From positions 310,001 to 374,000 of the forward strand of contig NZ_JAHKSI010000002.1 of assembly GCF_019720915.1 (NCBI RefSeq): a DNA stretch of 64,000 nt, given 5' to 3'. Positions within the stretch are counted from its first letter, which is position 1. Each line of letters opens with the position of its first letter. Shown here piece after piece: positions 40,059 to 49,022 of this stretch. The position numbers and the translations under genes are program-made. Under the pieces are notes generated by a model. That model was not told where the DNA came from, made no database searches, and saw nothing but the letters and a program-made list of their open reading frames with translations. The stretch comes from Alkalihalobacillus sp. TS-13 (GTDB lineage: Bacteria > Bacillota > Bacilli > Bacillales > Fictibacillaceae).

Positions 40059-40973
40059 ATGGAACATGTCATTACCGTAGAAAACCTATCAAAATCCTAC
40101 GGAGATACCCATGCTGTACAGAATATCTCATTCGTTGTACAGAAAGGTGAAATTTTCGGGATCATCGGACCGAATGGTGCTGGTAAAACGACAACCATTG
40201 AAATGCTAGAAGGGATTCGAAAGCCAGATCAAGGTTCAATCGATGTTTTAGGATTACAACCACACCGTCAATTAAGGGAATTGAACAAGCGGATCGGAGT
40301 CCAGTTCCAGGCTACTTCGATTCAGAAAAAAATGAAGGTCAGAGAAGCACTCGACCTGTTTTCTTCTTTTTATAAAACAAACACACAGAAAGATTACCTG
40401 ATCGATCTGCTTGGTTTGAAAGAGAAGTTGAATGTACGGTTTGAAGATCTTTCCGGCGGTTGGAAGCAACGGGTCACTTTGGCACTCGCTACTCTCCACC
40501 AGCCCGAGATTCTTTTCTTGGATGAACCGAGCATGGGGCTGGATCCACATGCCCGAAGAGAAATGTGGTCGATGATCAAGCTCTTGAAAGAACAAGGTTG
40601 TACAATCGTCATTACCACGCACTACATGGAAGAAGCTGAACGACTTTGCGATCGTGTTGCGATGATTTATGGCGGTCAATTGAAAGCATTGAATACACCC
40701 CAAGAACTTCTTGAAGAAATGGCAGTCAATTACCTTTCCTTCCAAAGTAATGGACTGGAGTACGATCATCTCCTCACCTTACCTGGTGTCATCCGTATTG
40801 AAAATGAACATGATACATTCAAAGTTTATAGTGAAACCTTACAAGAGACCACTTACCATATTTTCGCCCATTGTCATGAGAAGGATATTGCCATCGAAAA
40901 CTTCAAGTTTGAAAAAGGGACGCTTGATGATCTCTTCGTCCACTATTTAGAGAAGGAGGAACAGCCGGCATGA
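40059..40973 (+). CDS. ABC transporter ATP-binding protein (exporter type)
   Basis: ATPase subunit of 304 residues of the DrrA/CcmA-like group. Walker A GPNGAGKTTTIEML, signature LSGGWKQRVTLALATL, Walker B ILFLDEPSMGLDPHARR and H-loop VITTHYMEEAERL are all present. The C-terminal 80 residues are the regulatory tail of this group. It overlaps the permease gene by four bases. AGAGGAGG precedes the ATG. Substrate unknown; candidates are lipids or hydrophobic drugs. Confidence 0.92.
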   Translation: MEHVITVENLSKSYGDTHAVQNISFVVQKGEIFGIIGPNGAGKTTTIEMLEGIRKPDQGSIDVLGLQPHRQLRELNKRIGVQFQATSIQKKMKVREALDLFSSFYKTNTQKDYLIDLLGLKEKLNVRFEDLSGGWKQRVTLALATLHQPEILFLDEPSMGLDPHARREMWSMIKLLKEQGCTIVITTHYMEEAERLCDRVAMIYGGQLKALNTPQELLEEMAVNYLSFQSNGLEYDHLLTLPGVIRIENEHDTFKVYSETLQETTYHIFAHCHEKDIAIENFKFEKGTLDDLFVHYLEKEEQPA

Positions 40974-41710
40974 CAGCAATGCTCAAATTAGCAGACCTAG
41001 AAACAAAGATGTTTTTCCGGGATCGTTTAAGTGTTTTTTGGACCTTTCTATTCCCTGTGTTAATGATCTGGCTGTTCGGTTCGATGTTTCAGGGACAAGA
41101 GATGGGCGAGATGTCATTTGCGGAGCTCTATGTTCCTTCCTGGATCGGGGTCAACATCGTGACGACATCCTTTTTCACCTTAGGAACCGTACTGGCCAGT
41201 TACCGGGAAACAGGTGTCCTGCGACGCTATCAATCCACCCCTCTGCAACCGTGGAAAATTTTAGCCGCCCATACGTTTCAGGGAACCGTCATTTTTATGA
41301 TATCTGCCATTTTATTGATGGTTTTCGGAATGCTGATGTATGACCTAACCGTGCCGCAGTATATCGGCAGTACTTTGCTTGCTTTGCTCGTGAGTATCTT
41401 GGCCTTTTTCCCATTTGCATTGTTTTTGACATCCCTTGCAAAAAACACGCAGGCAGCTGCAGCAATCAGTTCGCTATTCCTTAACCTTATGCTCTTCCTT
41501 TCCGGAGCGACCTTCCCATTGGAAATGATGCCTGAGATTTTGCAATATGTAGCGAAAGCACTGCCGCTTTACTATACGATCCAGCTATTGAGAGGAACAT
41601 GGAATGTAGGACCGATCTCAGATTACGGTCTTGAAGTAGGAGTATTGCTGGGAATTGCGGTCGTATCCTTGTTTCTTGCATCCCGATTCTTCCGCTGGAG
41701 CGGGCAATAA
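40970..41710 (+). CDS. ABC-2 type transporter permease
   Basis: Membrane subunit of 246 residues with six helices, ABC2 family. LADLETKMFFRDRLSVFWTF is the N-terminal amphipathic region, and LNLMLFLSGATFPLEMMPEI with LPLYYTIQLLRG is the conserved ABC-2 signature. Coupled to the ATPase gene by an ATGA overlap. The pair makes a full exporter as a dimer of each. Confidence 0.9.
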   Translation: MTAMLKLADLETKMFFRDRLSVFWTFLFPVLMIWLFGSMFQGQEMGEMSFAELYVPSWIGVNIVTTSFFTLGTVLASYRETGVLRRYQSTPLQPWKILAAHTFQGTVIFMISAILLMVFGMLMYDLTVPQYIGSTLLALLVSILAFFPFALFLTSLAKNTQAAAAISSLFLNLMLFLSGATFPLEMMPEILQYVAKALPLYYTIQLLRGTWNVGPISDYGLEVGVLLGIAVVSLFLASRFFRWSGQ

Positions 41711-41728
41711 CGAGTAACGAGGATCTGT

Positions 41729-41790
41729 GATATTTGTAAATCCAGCTACGATATTTGTAAAATGCCGGATCATATTTGTAAACGGCGATA
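41729..41790. repeat. Three-unit array of TATTTGTAAA, 21-bp period
   Basis: TATTTGTAAA occurs at 41731, 41752 and 41773, exactly 21 bp apart, between the convergent ABC permease and clpE. The complement TTTACAAATA resembles the cores of the arrays at 20560 and 51310. Confidence 0.82.
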
Positions 41791-41802
41791 TGTAATATGA
41801 AA

Positions 41803-41828
41803 AAGGAAGAGCGATTCAGCTCTTCCTT
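41803..41828. terminator. Bidirectional terminator between the ABC genes and clpE
   Basis: Perfect ten-base arms AAGGAAGAGC/GCTCTTCCTT with loop GATTCA; A-run on one side, T-rich on the other. Confidence 0.85.
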
Positions 41829-41836
41829 CATTATTC

Positions 41837-43957
41837 TTATCCTTTTTGGACCACGATTTCCTCATCGATATAATCGACTTTGATTTTTGTGAGCTCTTCA
41901 TCATCCAGCAGAAGATCTGCAATGCCATCTTCCACTTTTTCTTGAAGGACTCTTCGGATTGGTCGGGCACCGAATCGAGGATCATAACCAAGGTGGACGA
42001 TTTGTTTCTTCGCTTCATCTGTAACCTCGATTTCATGACCATCTTCCTTCACCATTTCACGGATATCATCCAGCATCAGATCAACAATTTGTACAAGGTG
42101 TTCTTCATTCAATTCGTTGAACTGGATGATTGCATCAAAGCGGTTCAAGAATTCCGGCTTGAAGTAATCCCCAAGATTCTCAAGGATGGAAATCGCTTCA
42201 GTGCCCTGCTTTTCGAAGCCGACTTTGATTTTCTTATCTCCAGTACCCGCATTACTTGTCATGATGATGACTGTATCTTTAAAGCTGATTGTGCGACCTT
42301 GGCTATCAGTGAGTCGGCCATCTTCCATGATTTGAAGGAACATGTGCTGGACATCCGGGTGCGCTTTTTCAATCTCATCTAGTAGAATGATACTGTAAGG
42401 ATTTCTTCGCACGCGCTCTGTCAGTTGCCCCGCTTCTTCATGGCCGACATATCCCGGAGGCGAACCGATCAACTTCGACACAGAGTGTTTTTCCATGTAC
42501 TCACTCATGTCAAGACGGAGCATGGCATCCTTCGAACCGAACAATTCTTTCGCAAGTGTCTTCGTCAATTCGGTTTTACCTACACCAGTAGGTCCTACGA
42601 ATAGGAATGAGCCGATCGGACGGGCTTTCGACTTCAAACCTGCACGACTGCGTCGGATTGCTTTTGCAACCTTCTGTACCGCTTCTTCTTGTCCGATGAC
42701 ACTTGAACCAAGACTTTCAGCGAAATTCTTCAACTTGTTCTGTTCTTCATCCTGAAGCTTGCGCACTGGAATACCAGTCTTCTCTTCGACGATCCATTGC
42801 ACATCTTCAAGCTTAACCTCTGGTTTCTCTTCTGTTGATGTTGCTGTCTGTTCTTGCAGCTTCAACTCTTCATCGCGGAGCTTAGCAGCACGCTCGTAAT
42901 CTTCTTGATGTGTCGCTTCTTCTTTTTCCTTAGCAATTGCCGCAAGCCGTTCTTCGATATCGTCAGAAGTTGCATTACCAGCGAATTTCAAGTTCATTTT
43001 TGAACCGGCTTCATCCATGAGGTCGATCGCTTTATCTGGCAAGAATCGATCCTGGATATAGCGCTGGGATAGAGTTACGCATGCAATCAACGCTTCATCT
43101 GTATAACGGATATCGTGATACTGCTCGTATTTTTCCCTCAATCCTTTTAAAATTTCGACTGCTTCATCGACAGTCGGCTCTTTCACCATGACTGGTTGGA
43201 AACGACGCTCGAGTGCAGCATCCTTTTCGATTTGACGATATTCCTTCAATGTTGTCGCACCAACTAGTTGTAGCTCTCCTCGTGCAAGAGCTGGCTTCAG
43301 GATGTTCCCTGCATCCATGGATCCTTCAGCTGAGCCTGCTCCTACTAACAAGTGGATTTCATCTACGAAAAGGATAACGTTTTTACGTTGTTGAACTTCT
43401 GAAATCAACTGTTTCATCCGCTCTTCAAATTGACCGCGGATCCCTGTATTCGCGACAAGTGATGAAACATCCAACAGATAAACCTGCTTGTTGAGAAGCT
43501 TCTTAGGTGTATCTTGTTCAGCAATCTTCAATGCGAGACCTTCTGCAATCGCTGTCTTACCTACACCTGGCTCACCGATCAACACAGGGTTGTTTTTATT
43601 CCGACGGTTCAAGATTTCGATGACCCGTTTCACTTCTTGATTCCGGCCGATGACAGGATCAATCAACCCAGCTTTAGCTGCATCTGTTAGATTTCGACCT
43701 AGATCATCAAGAAGACCTCCTTGACCTTTATTAGATCCAGCCCCTTGACCTGCTTGAGGTTCCTTTTGTGCCATGAAATCTTCCATATTGAAGCCCATCG
43801 GACTGTGACCGAAACCACCTAAACCGCTTGGCTGCTTCATGTCGTTTTGGATTTCTTTATAGCATGAAGGGCAGAGACGCAATTGTTTCGTTACCCCATT
43901 TATGTGAAGAGTCATTCTTACATTGGCTTCGTTAACTTGACATTTTTGACAACGCAT
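41837..43957 (-). CDS. clpE: ATP-dependent Clp protease ATPase subunit ClpE
   Basis: Hsp100 unfoldase of 706 residues that feeds ClpP. The N-terminal zinc finger [15 protein letters not shown] with a second CPSC pair identifies ClpE. The first AAA domain has [14 protein letters not shown] and [11 protein letters not shown], the linker carries a UVR-like coiled region ([20 protein letters not shown]), and the second AAA domain has [15 protein letters not shown], the ClpP-binding region and [20 protein letters not shown] precedes the ATG. CtsR boxes lie about 320 bases upstream, and a repeat element is inserted in the leader. Confidence 0.96.
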   Translation of the reverse strand: MRCQKCQVNEANVRMTLHINGVTKQLRLCPSCYKEIQNDMKQPSGLGGFGHSPMGFNMEDFMAQKEPQAGQGAGSNKGQGGLLDDLGRNLTDAAKAGLIDPVIGRNQEVKRVIEILNRRNKNNPVLIGEPGVGKTAIAEGLALKIAEQDTPKKLLNKQVYLLDVSSLVANTGIRGQFEERMKQLISEVQQRKNVILFVDEIHLLVGAGSAEGSMDAGNILKPALARGELQLVGATTLKEYRQIEKDAALERRFQPVMVKEPTVDEAVEILKGLREKYEQYHDIRYTDEALIACVTLSQRYIQDRFLPDKAIDLMDEAGSKMNLKFAGNATSDDIEERLAAIAKEKEEATHQEDYERAAKLRDEELKLQEQTATSTEEKPEVKLEDVQWIVEEKTGIPVRKLQDEEQNKLKNFAESLGSSVIGQEEAVQKVAKAIRRSRAGLKSKARPIGSFLFVGPTGVGKTELTKTLAKELFGSKDAMLRLDMSEYMEKHSVSKLIGSPPGYVGHEEAGQLTERVRRNPYSIILLDEIEKAHPDVQHMFLQIMEDGRLTDSQGRTISFKDTVIIMTSNAGTGDKKIKVGFEKQGTEAISILENLGDYFKPEFLNRFDAIIQFNELNEEHLVQIVDLMLDDIREMVKEDGHEIEVTDEAKKQIVHLGYDPRFGARPIRRVLQEKVEDGIADLLLDDEELTKIKVDYIDEEIVVQKG

Positions 43958-43999
43958 ATCAATGACCTCCTTTAATATATTTAGCTCTTTTTTCTTTGT

Positions 44000-44214
44000 T
44001 TTGGTTGATTTTTGAAATCACTCACTTACACAGGAAGTGCTGGCTTCAACGTTACCACAAGACCTCGGACTTAGATTCCATCCTTGTAGTTTTGCGCCGA
44101 GTAACAGCAAGCGCAGGACGTGGTGGCTTTTAGTCGAAGATCCTTAATTCGTTGCGGGGTCTTGTCTGGCTCGCTTTTCCCGCAGGAGGGTCGCTATTTC
44201 CATTAAAATCAACC
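44000..44214. repeat. GTTGATTTY element inside the clpE leader
   Basis: Ends GGTTGATTTT (44003) and AAAATCAACC (44214) are perfect inverted repeats. The interior shares GGACGTGGTGGCTTTTAGTC, GAAGATCCTTAATTCGTTGC and GCTTTTCCCGCAGGAGGGTC with the long copy at 9809. It lies between the clpE promoter and the clpE ribosome site and so is transcribed as leader RNA. Confidence 0.8.
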
Positions 44215-44264
44215 TTAGTATTGAACATAACCAGTTCATATTTTTGTTTTTGATCAAAGTTGAC

Positions 44265-44319
44265 TTTGACTATCTTTGACTTTTAAATATATTATAGTTT
44301 GACCTTCTTTGACTTTCAA
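44265..44319 (-). promoter_or_regulatory. CtsR-controlled promoter of clpE
   Basis: On the minus strand TTGAAA (44319-44314), 17 bases and TATAAT (44296-44291). The CtsR operator AGTCAAAGAAGGTCAAA (44314-44298) fills the spacer, and a second, AGTCAAAGATAGTCAAA (44281-44265), lies just after the start point; both match the heptad repeat GGTCAAA-NNN-GGTCAAA. A further half-site AGTCAA follows. Heat-shock induction through CtsR is expected. Confidence 0.92.
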
Positions 44320-44488
44320 GTATTTTGTTTTAAAAATTTCTCCCGACTATTCAATTGGTCTCTGAGGTTAACAGACCGCTCTAGAGGATGCAAAGAACTT
44401 GTTTCGATTATCGAGTAAGAATGCTCGCAATTAATTAGCCATTTAGCTATGCTGTAAAAAGCAAAGTCTTCAGGGGAGGTATATCCAA

Positions 44489-45034
44489 ATGAAAATACTT
44501 GCAATTCATGGTAGTTCGAGACCGAAGGGGAATACAGAACAATTGACGAGAAAAGCCCTTCAAGGGTTAGATGCCACCCACATCCACTTGAGTGATTTCA
44601 CAATCCAGCCGATTGATGATCTTCGTCATGAGCCCGGCGGATTTCAGCCTATTGAGGATGACAACGATCATATCGTCAAATTGATACTCGACCACGATAT
44701 CCTCGTCTTTTCTACTCCTGTTTATTGGTACGGGATGTCTGGAATGATGAAGGATCTGATCGATCGTTTTTCTCAAAACATGCGGGATACCAGATATGAT
44801 TTCAAGGATAGTCTAAGCAAAAAGAAAGCTTATGTGATCTGCTGTGGCGGAGATAACCCGAAGATCAAAGCATTGCCGCTCATCCAACAGTTCAACTACA
44901 TCTTTGAGTTTGTGTCATTGGAATTTGCGGGCTATATCATCGGACAAGCGAATAAACCAGGCGAGGTCGCAAACGATATCCAAGCGATCCAACAAGCTGG
45001 TGAACTGAATAAGATTTTAATAAGGTCGAACTAA
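44489..45034 (+). CDS. NAD(P)H-dependent FMN reductase/flavodoxin-fold oxidoreductase
   Basis: 181 residues, NADPH-dependent FMN reductase family. ILAIHGSSRPKGNTEQLTRK forms the FMN-phosphate loop, and VFSTPVYWYGMSGMMKDLIDR is the conserved isoalloxazine-binding segment. GGGGAGG precedes the ATG. It is divergent from clpE with 170 bases between promoters; it ends at a strong bidirectional terminator. Substrate may be quinones, FMN or an iron complex. Confidence 0.87.
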   Translation: MKILAIHGSSRPKGNTEQLTRKALQGLDATHIHLSDFTIQPIDDLRHEPGGFQPIEDDNDHIVKLILDHDILVFSTPVYWYGMSGMMKDLIDRFSQNMRDTRYDFKDSLSKKKAYVICCGGDNPKIKALPLIQQFNYIFEFVSLEFAGYIIGQANKPGEVANDIQAIQQAGELNKILIRSN

Positions 45035-45036
45035 AT

Positions 45037-45086
45037 AAAAAAGACTCGCTAGAACATCATAATTGATGATTCCAGTGAGTCTTTTC
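45037..45086. terminator. Bidirectional terminator
   Basis: Outer arms AAAAGACTCGCT/AGTGAGTCTTTT plus inner CATCA-TAAT-TGATG; serves the oxidoreductase on the plus strand and the 51-residue gene on the minus strand. Confidence 0.85.
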
Positions 45087-45089
45087 TTC

Positions 45090-45245
45090 TTAAAATTCTT
45101 GTTCTTCTCGCTTCGGCAGATCCTCTTGTCGAAGTTTGTTCGGGCCCTTCGCCATTTCTTCAGCAATTTCAAAATCCGGCAGGCTTTCCTTCGGTGTTTG
45201 ATTGTGGTGGGTTGTTTTATCCTTTTGCTGCTTACGTTTTGTCAT
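45090..45245 (-). CDS. Small hydrophilic protein of 51 residues
   Basis: GGAGGTTTCAAC precedes an ATG at 45245. The product begins MTKRKQQKDKTTHHNQTPKE and ends in DLPKREEQEF; it is very hydrophilic and probably disordered. No family is recognised. The strong ribosome site and the terminator directly after the stop support a real gene. Confidence 0.65.
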   Translation of the reverse strand: MTKRKQQKDKTTHHNQTPKESLPDFEIAEEMAKGPNKLRQEDLPKREEQEF

Positions 45246-45313
45246 GTTGAAACCTCCATCTTTGTAGGTTATAGAGGTAGTTTTTGTTGATTTTCTTTAA
45301 CGTATTCGCAGGA

Positions 45314-46072
45314 TCATTTCAATGGGATTTTGATGCTTTTCAAAAACTCCTTCATGTACATTCTCACCGGCTTCGTCATTTTACCAGCAATTATTTCGGT
45401 CCATGAGTTCGATCGTTTACCCTGTGTACGCTCATGGTAATAAGCTGAAATATCTTCATTGTATGAAGCAAGTTGTTTTTTGAACAGTTCATCATCCTGC
45501 TGATATTCATCGACATGGTAGACATTCTCCATCGGCAGGCGTTGCTTTTTACCAGGATTCTGGTCGGGCACCCCGACACAAAGTCCAAACAAGGGTATGA
45601 CTCTTTCTGGTGTGTTCAACACCTTTACGACTTCATCAAGGCGATTACGGAGACCCCCGATGTAACAGATGCCAAGCCCCATCGATTCTGCAGCAAGCAC
45701 AGCATTTTGAGCAGCAAGTGCTGCATCAATCGTACCAACTATGAATTTTTCGGTGGATTCCACTGTTTCTTCAATATCTTTTTCCGATAAGCCTTCCATC
45801 TCTACAGCTAATTTATGACGATGCAGATCTGCACAAAACACGAAGAAATAACCGTTCTTTTCGACGTATTCTTGATTCCCCGCCAATTCAGCCAGTTTCT
45901 TTTTCTTAGCAGGATCCTTAACGCCGATGATCGAATAGACCTGCAGATAACTTGAGGTTGCTGCCGATTGTGCGCTTTGGACGATAAGAGAGATCTGTTT
46001 ATCAGTCAGTGGTTCATCTTTAAATACACGGATGCTCCGATGATTCAAAATTGTATTGATTGTTTCATTCAT
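45314..46072 (-). CDS. NADPH-dependent nitroreductase (NfrA-like)
   Basis: FMN-containing oxidoreductase of 252 residues of the nitroreductase superfamily, close to NfrA. NHRSIRVFKDEPLTDKQI contributes the FMN-phosphate arginines; SAQSAATSSYLQVYSIIGV and AAESMGLGICYIGGLRN are typical, as is the C-terminal NSWTEIIAGKMTKPVRMYM. Such enzymes reduce nitro compounds, FMN or disulfides in stress. The ATG at 46072 has GGGTG seven bases upstream; a GTG at 46081 is less well placed. Confidence 0.88.
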   Translation of the reverse strand: MNETINTILNHRSIRVFKDEPLTDKQISLIVQSAQSAATSSYLQVYSIIGVKDPAKKKKLAELAGNQEYVEKNGYFFVFCADLHRHKLAVEMEGLSEKDIEETVESTEKFIVGTIDAALAAQNAVLAAESMGLGICYIGGLRNRLDEVVKVLNTPERVIPLFGLCVGVPDQNPGKKQRLPMENVYHVDEYQQDDELFKKQLASYNEDISAYYHERTQGKRSNSWTEIIAGKMTKPVRMYMKEFLKSIKIPLK

Positions 46073-46189
46073 TACATTCACCCTAACTTCTTTAATTGTT
46101 TAATATCTTTATGGTATCCAACCGTCATGACATGAACAAACATTCTGACCTGAAAAACTTCAGGAACAAAACCGGCCAAAATGTTGCTT

Positions 46190-46527
46190 AAGCGAAATTT
46201 GCGACACTCCTGCGGGAAAAGCGAGCCAAGTGAGACCCCGCAACGAACTGCAAGTTCGTGAGGAGGCTTGTGAAGTAGGTTAATGCAATGAAGTGATGTC
46301 TAGCTCAGCGACCAGTCCCTTGGATCACTTCAAACTTCCTGCGGCGGCAACACATTGATTGACATCCTTATGAGTTAGCCCACGCAGAACCAAGTCTTTG
46401 TTTGGTTCGAGCCTCCTCGTCAGTCCTCCAGTGACCTGCGTAACTAAACGGGTCGCTTCCGCTTTTCTTGTGCCCGCGGAAAGGGAGTGAATTTCGAAGA
46501 AATCAACATCATTCTTTAACAAAGCTC
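46190..46527. repeat. Long inverted copy of the GTTGATTTY element
   Basis: Reads GCGACACTCCTGCGGGAAAA at the left and GGAAAGGGAGTGAATTTCG, then AAATCAACATCATTCTTTAA with CAAAGCTC at the right, so it is in opposite orientation to 9809-10142. The right 150 bases match that copy at about 85 percent by eye. It fills most of the gap between the nitroreductase promoter region and bdbC. Confidence 0.8.
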
Positions 46528-46533
46528 ATAATA

Positions 46534-46561
46534 AAAAAGAGAGCCACTTAAAGGCTCTCTT
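46534..46561 (-). terminator. Terminator of the bdbDC operon, stop codon in the loop
   Basis: On the minus strand GAGAGCC-TTTAAGT-GGCTCTC then TTTTTT. The bdbC stop codon (TAA) lies in the loop of the hairpin. Confidence 0.88.
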
Positions 46562-46973
46562 CATCATTTAATTCCTTTTTCAGAATGGTGATCATGATGA
46601 CTGTTATCGATATGAAAGCAATCAGCGCAAGGAACGGGATCGTGATGAATCCAAACCAGTTGATATACGCTCCAGAGCACGGGACGCCCTGTGTACAAGC
46701 AACAGCCTGGGTAAACCATTCTGTTTTTTGATGCAGATAATGAAAAGTCGAGACCCCTACACCGATTACGCTGAATGGGAGGACATAATATGGAAGTTTC
46801 CTGTCCTCGATGTACCAACCGATTCCGAGGAGGATCGCTAATGGATACATCAGAATCCTTTGATACCAGCAAAATTCACATGGGACGAATCCAGCTATTT
46901 CACTGAAATAGAGGCTACCGAGAAATGCTGTCAAAGAAATGATCCAGGCGATCCCGACTCGTTTGTTATTCAT
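46548..46973 (-). CDS. bdbC: Disulfide bond formation protein BdbC (DsbB family)
   Basis: Quinone-linked membrane oxidase of 141 residues with four helices that reoxidises BdbD. The first redox pair is PCEFCWYQRILMYP and the second lies in the ACTQGVPCSGAYINWFG loop. The ATG at 46973 overlaps the bdbD stop (ATGAATAA) and fits the usual start MNNKRVGIAW; a longer reading to 46997 would lie inside bdbD. Supports folding of secreted disulfide proteins and competence factors. Confidence 0.93.
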   Translation of the reverse strand: MNNKRVGIAWIISLTAFLGSLYFSEIAGFVPCEFCWYQRILMYPLAILLGIGWYIEDRKLPYYVLPFSVIGVGVSTFHYLHQKTEWFTQAVACTQGVPCSGAYINWFGFITIPFLALIAFISITVIMITILKKELNDEESL

Positions 46974-47676
46974 TTGCTTCTTCCAAAGCCGCTTCAATCG
47001 CTGGCTTTATTCCATCTTCGTAATGGAGATCAACCATTTTTCCATTCACGAGGATAGTCGGAGTACTTTCAACTGCACTGCTTTCTTGACGATCCTGTTC
47101 CACTTTTTCACGGATAGCTTGGTCTTCCATATCCGTCTTCAACTTTTCGATATCGATGTCTTCCATATTCTTTTCAACCAAACTGACGAGAAATTCCTCA
47201 CTTGCCCATGCCTCGTTTGGATTGCCCTGATTTTCAAGTACAAGGTCATAATATTCCATGTACGCATCAGGCTTTTGAGCAAAGACTGCTTCACCAACTA
47301 AAGCAGCAGTAAAGGAATCGGCTCCCATGAACGGTTTATTGATGAATGTCATTTGTGCTTTTCCTGTATCAAGGTAATCCGCTTTGATTTGCGGATAAAC
47401 CTGTTCAGCAAACTCTGCACAGTGCGGGCATTTGAAATCGAAAAACTCTACGATCTTGACTGGAGCATCCTCTTCCCCGACAGTAGGCTGCCCTTCATAG
47501 GTGACATCAATTTCTTGATTATTTCCATCGCTTCCGGACTCTGGCTGCTTACCTTCCTGGTTACTGATGATAATCAATAGGACAGCTACCAATACGAAGA
47601 TGCTGGCAATAACGATGATGAATCCTTTGTTGCTTCTTTTAGGTGGCTTGTATACTGATTTCTTTTTCTTAGCCAT
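46966..47676 (-). CDS. bdbD: Thiol-disulfide oxidoreductase BdbD (DsbA-like)
   Basis: Membrane-anchored extracytoplasmic oxidase of 236 residues. A basic N-terminus and one transmembrane helix (FIIVIASIFVLVAVLLIII) precede a thioredoxin domain with FFDFKCPHCAEFAEQV (CPHC active site) and a cis-proline loop STPTILVNGK. It forms the operon bdbD-bdbC. Confidence 0.94.
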   Translation of the reverse strand: MAKKKKSVYKPPKRSNKGFIIVIASIFVLVAVLLIIISNQEGKQPESGSDGNNQEIDVTYEGQPTVGEEDAPVKIVEFFDFKCPHCAEFAEQVYPQIKADYLDTGKAQMTFINKPFMGADSFTAALVGEAVFAQKPDAYMEYYDLVLENQGNPNEAWASEEFLVSLVEKNMEDIDIEKLKTDMEDQAIREKVEQDRQESSAVESTPTILVNGKMVDLHYEDGIKPAIEAALEEANE

Positions 47677-47904
47677 TATGCTTCCTCCTATTATGTACTA
47701 ACTCTATTCTTATCAATTCCTCTCATGATGTCAATGAATGGGTATTGAACAATCTTTAGTTCATACTTACTTCCCAAAAGATCAGCATTCTTAAAGGCTG
47801 TTTTCGCATAGATTTTTGTTTTTGGAAATATACTCGCTTTACGGGTGATCCCCTCGTCCACTTGCACAGGATATACTGACTTCGATGTTCACCAAAAAAT
47901 ATAT

Positions 47905-47933
47905 AAAAACCCCCTTAGAATCAGGAGGTTTTA
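47905..47933. terminator. Hairpin in the 47677-47996 gap
   Basis: AAAACC-CCCT/AGG-AGGTTTT hairpin, possibly the terminator of the RsbR-type gene on the minus strand. A second inverted repeat TTCGGACAG/CTGTCCGAA lies at 47962-47995, directly after its stop codon, without a T-run. A degraded GGAAATATACTCGCTTTACG near 47824 looks like a remnant of the ATATAT-ended repeat. Confidence 0.5.
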
Positions 47934-47996
47934 CAAGATATACACTTAAAATTGCACTTATTTCGGACAGGGTTTTTCACCTGTTTCTGTCCGAAT

Positions 47997-48941
47997 TCAA
48001 GTTATTGTTGGCGTGGGAGGAAGTGTTTCAACTGGTTTTTCAGCTTCGTCCTCTTCCATTTCATCTAAATGCTGCTCGTCAAGTTGCCATTTCTTTTGGT
48101 TCGCAAGATATTTCAAGCCCGTTCTGAATGTCGAGAATGTTTCAGCATCAATCGTGACACCAGAGCGTACGATTTCTTGTACGAGTCTTGATGAAAAACC
48201 GACATAAATGATTTCTACACCCATCAAGGATAACGCCTTCGTAATCTGTTCAATCTGGTGAGCTAGATCACCCATGTGGAACTCTCCGTTTTCCGGAATG
48301 ACTGCTCCTGTAAAGTCACAAACAATCGATTCAGCATTTTGCTCAGGAATGTTATTCAATAACTTTTGCCTCAATATTTCAAAACGTTCATTCGTAAGCA
48401 GTCCGACAATCGGTACCAAAATGGTGTTAGGTACAATTGATGGAATGATTGGTACAGATAAGTCTGCTATAAGTTGTTTGTCTTTCTTCATTGTCTTTTC
48501 GAAATCAGTCACCTTGGTTTCGAAGTTTTGGACCATTGCCCGGACATACTCAAATCCAGCTTTATCAATCATAAGCTCAACCTTACGAAGGATACGGAAT
48601 AGCTCTTTATTAGTTGGCGATTCTCCATCCAATTGGTTTTCGATGATGATCCAAATCTGATTTTTAAAAATCTGAAACCGTTCAAAGGAATGTTCAAATT
48701 GTTTGTTTTCTTTAAGTGTATTCTCACTGGCTCTCTCTGCCCATTCTCTCATCAAGTCATCTAACTTTGTTGTATCTTCGGCTGTTAATCCACTTGCAAC
48801 AAACTCTGCGAGCAAAACGTGATCATTCGTTACTTGTTCGTTCAAATGAAGTCCTGTTTTTTCTGTGAAAATCGTACGGGTCTTCTCGGCTATGGTTTCT
48901 TTTTCAAATAAAATTTTTTCGGCTAGTGCTCTGATACTCAT
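47997..48941 (-). CDS. RsbR-type stressosome protein with STAS domain
   Basis: 314 residues: an N-terminal helical non-haem globin-like sensor domain (to about residue 150) and a C-terminal STAS domain (VPIIPSIVPNTILVPIVGLL, then SIVCDFTGAVIPENGEF). These are the features of RsbR paralogues that form stressosomes with RsbS and RsbT to control sigma-B or related outputs. The conserved Thr of the DxTG motif is kept (DFTG). The second helix site reads FSSRLVQEIVRSG. No rsbS/T genes adjoin, so it is a stand-alone paralogue. Start at 48941, after GAGGGGGT. Confidence 0.87.
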   Translation of the reverse strand: MSIRALAEKILFEKETIAEKTRTIFTEKTGLHLNEQVTNDHVLLAEFVASGLTAEDTTKLDDLMREWAERASENTLKENKQFEHSFERFQIFKNQIWIIIENQLDGESPTNKELFRILRKVELMIDKAGFEYVRAMVQNFETKVTDFEKTMKKDKQLIADLSVPIIPSIVPNTILVPIVGLLTNERFEILRQKLLNNIPEQNAESIVCDFTGAVIPENGEFHMGDLAHQIEQITKALSLMGVEIIYVGFSSRLVQEIVRSGVTIDAETFSTFRTGLKYLANQKKWQLDEQHLDEMEEDEAEKPVETLPPTPTIT

Positions 48942-49022
48942 TTCCAACCCCCTCGAGAAAATGTTTAACATTTTCCCATACCCTTATTTCGACGAATTAA
49001 ACATTATTTTAAAATTAATGAG

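Noticed and set aside
47824-47880. A possible further full copy of the CCCGCAGGAGT-type repeat
   Set aside because: Only short matches (GGAAATATACTCGCTTTACG) remain and both ends are missing, so it was noted only as a remnant.
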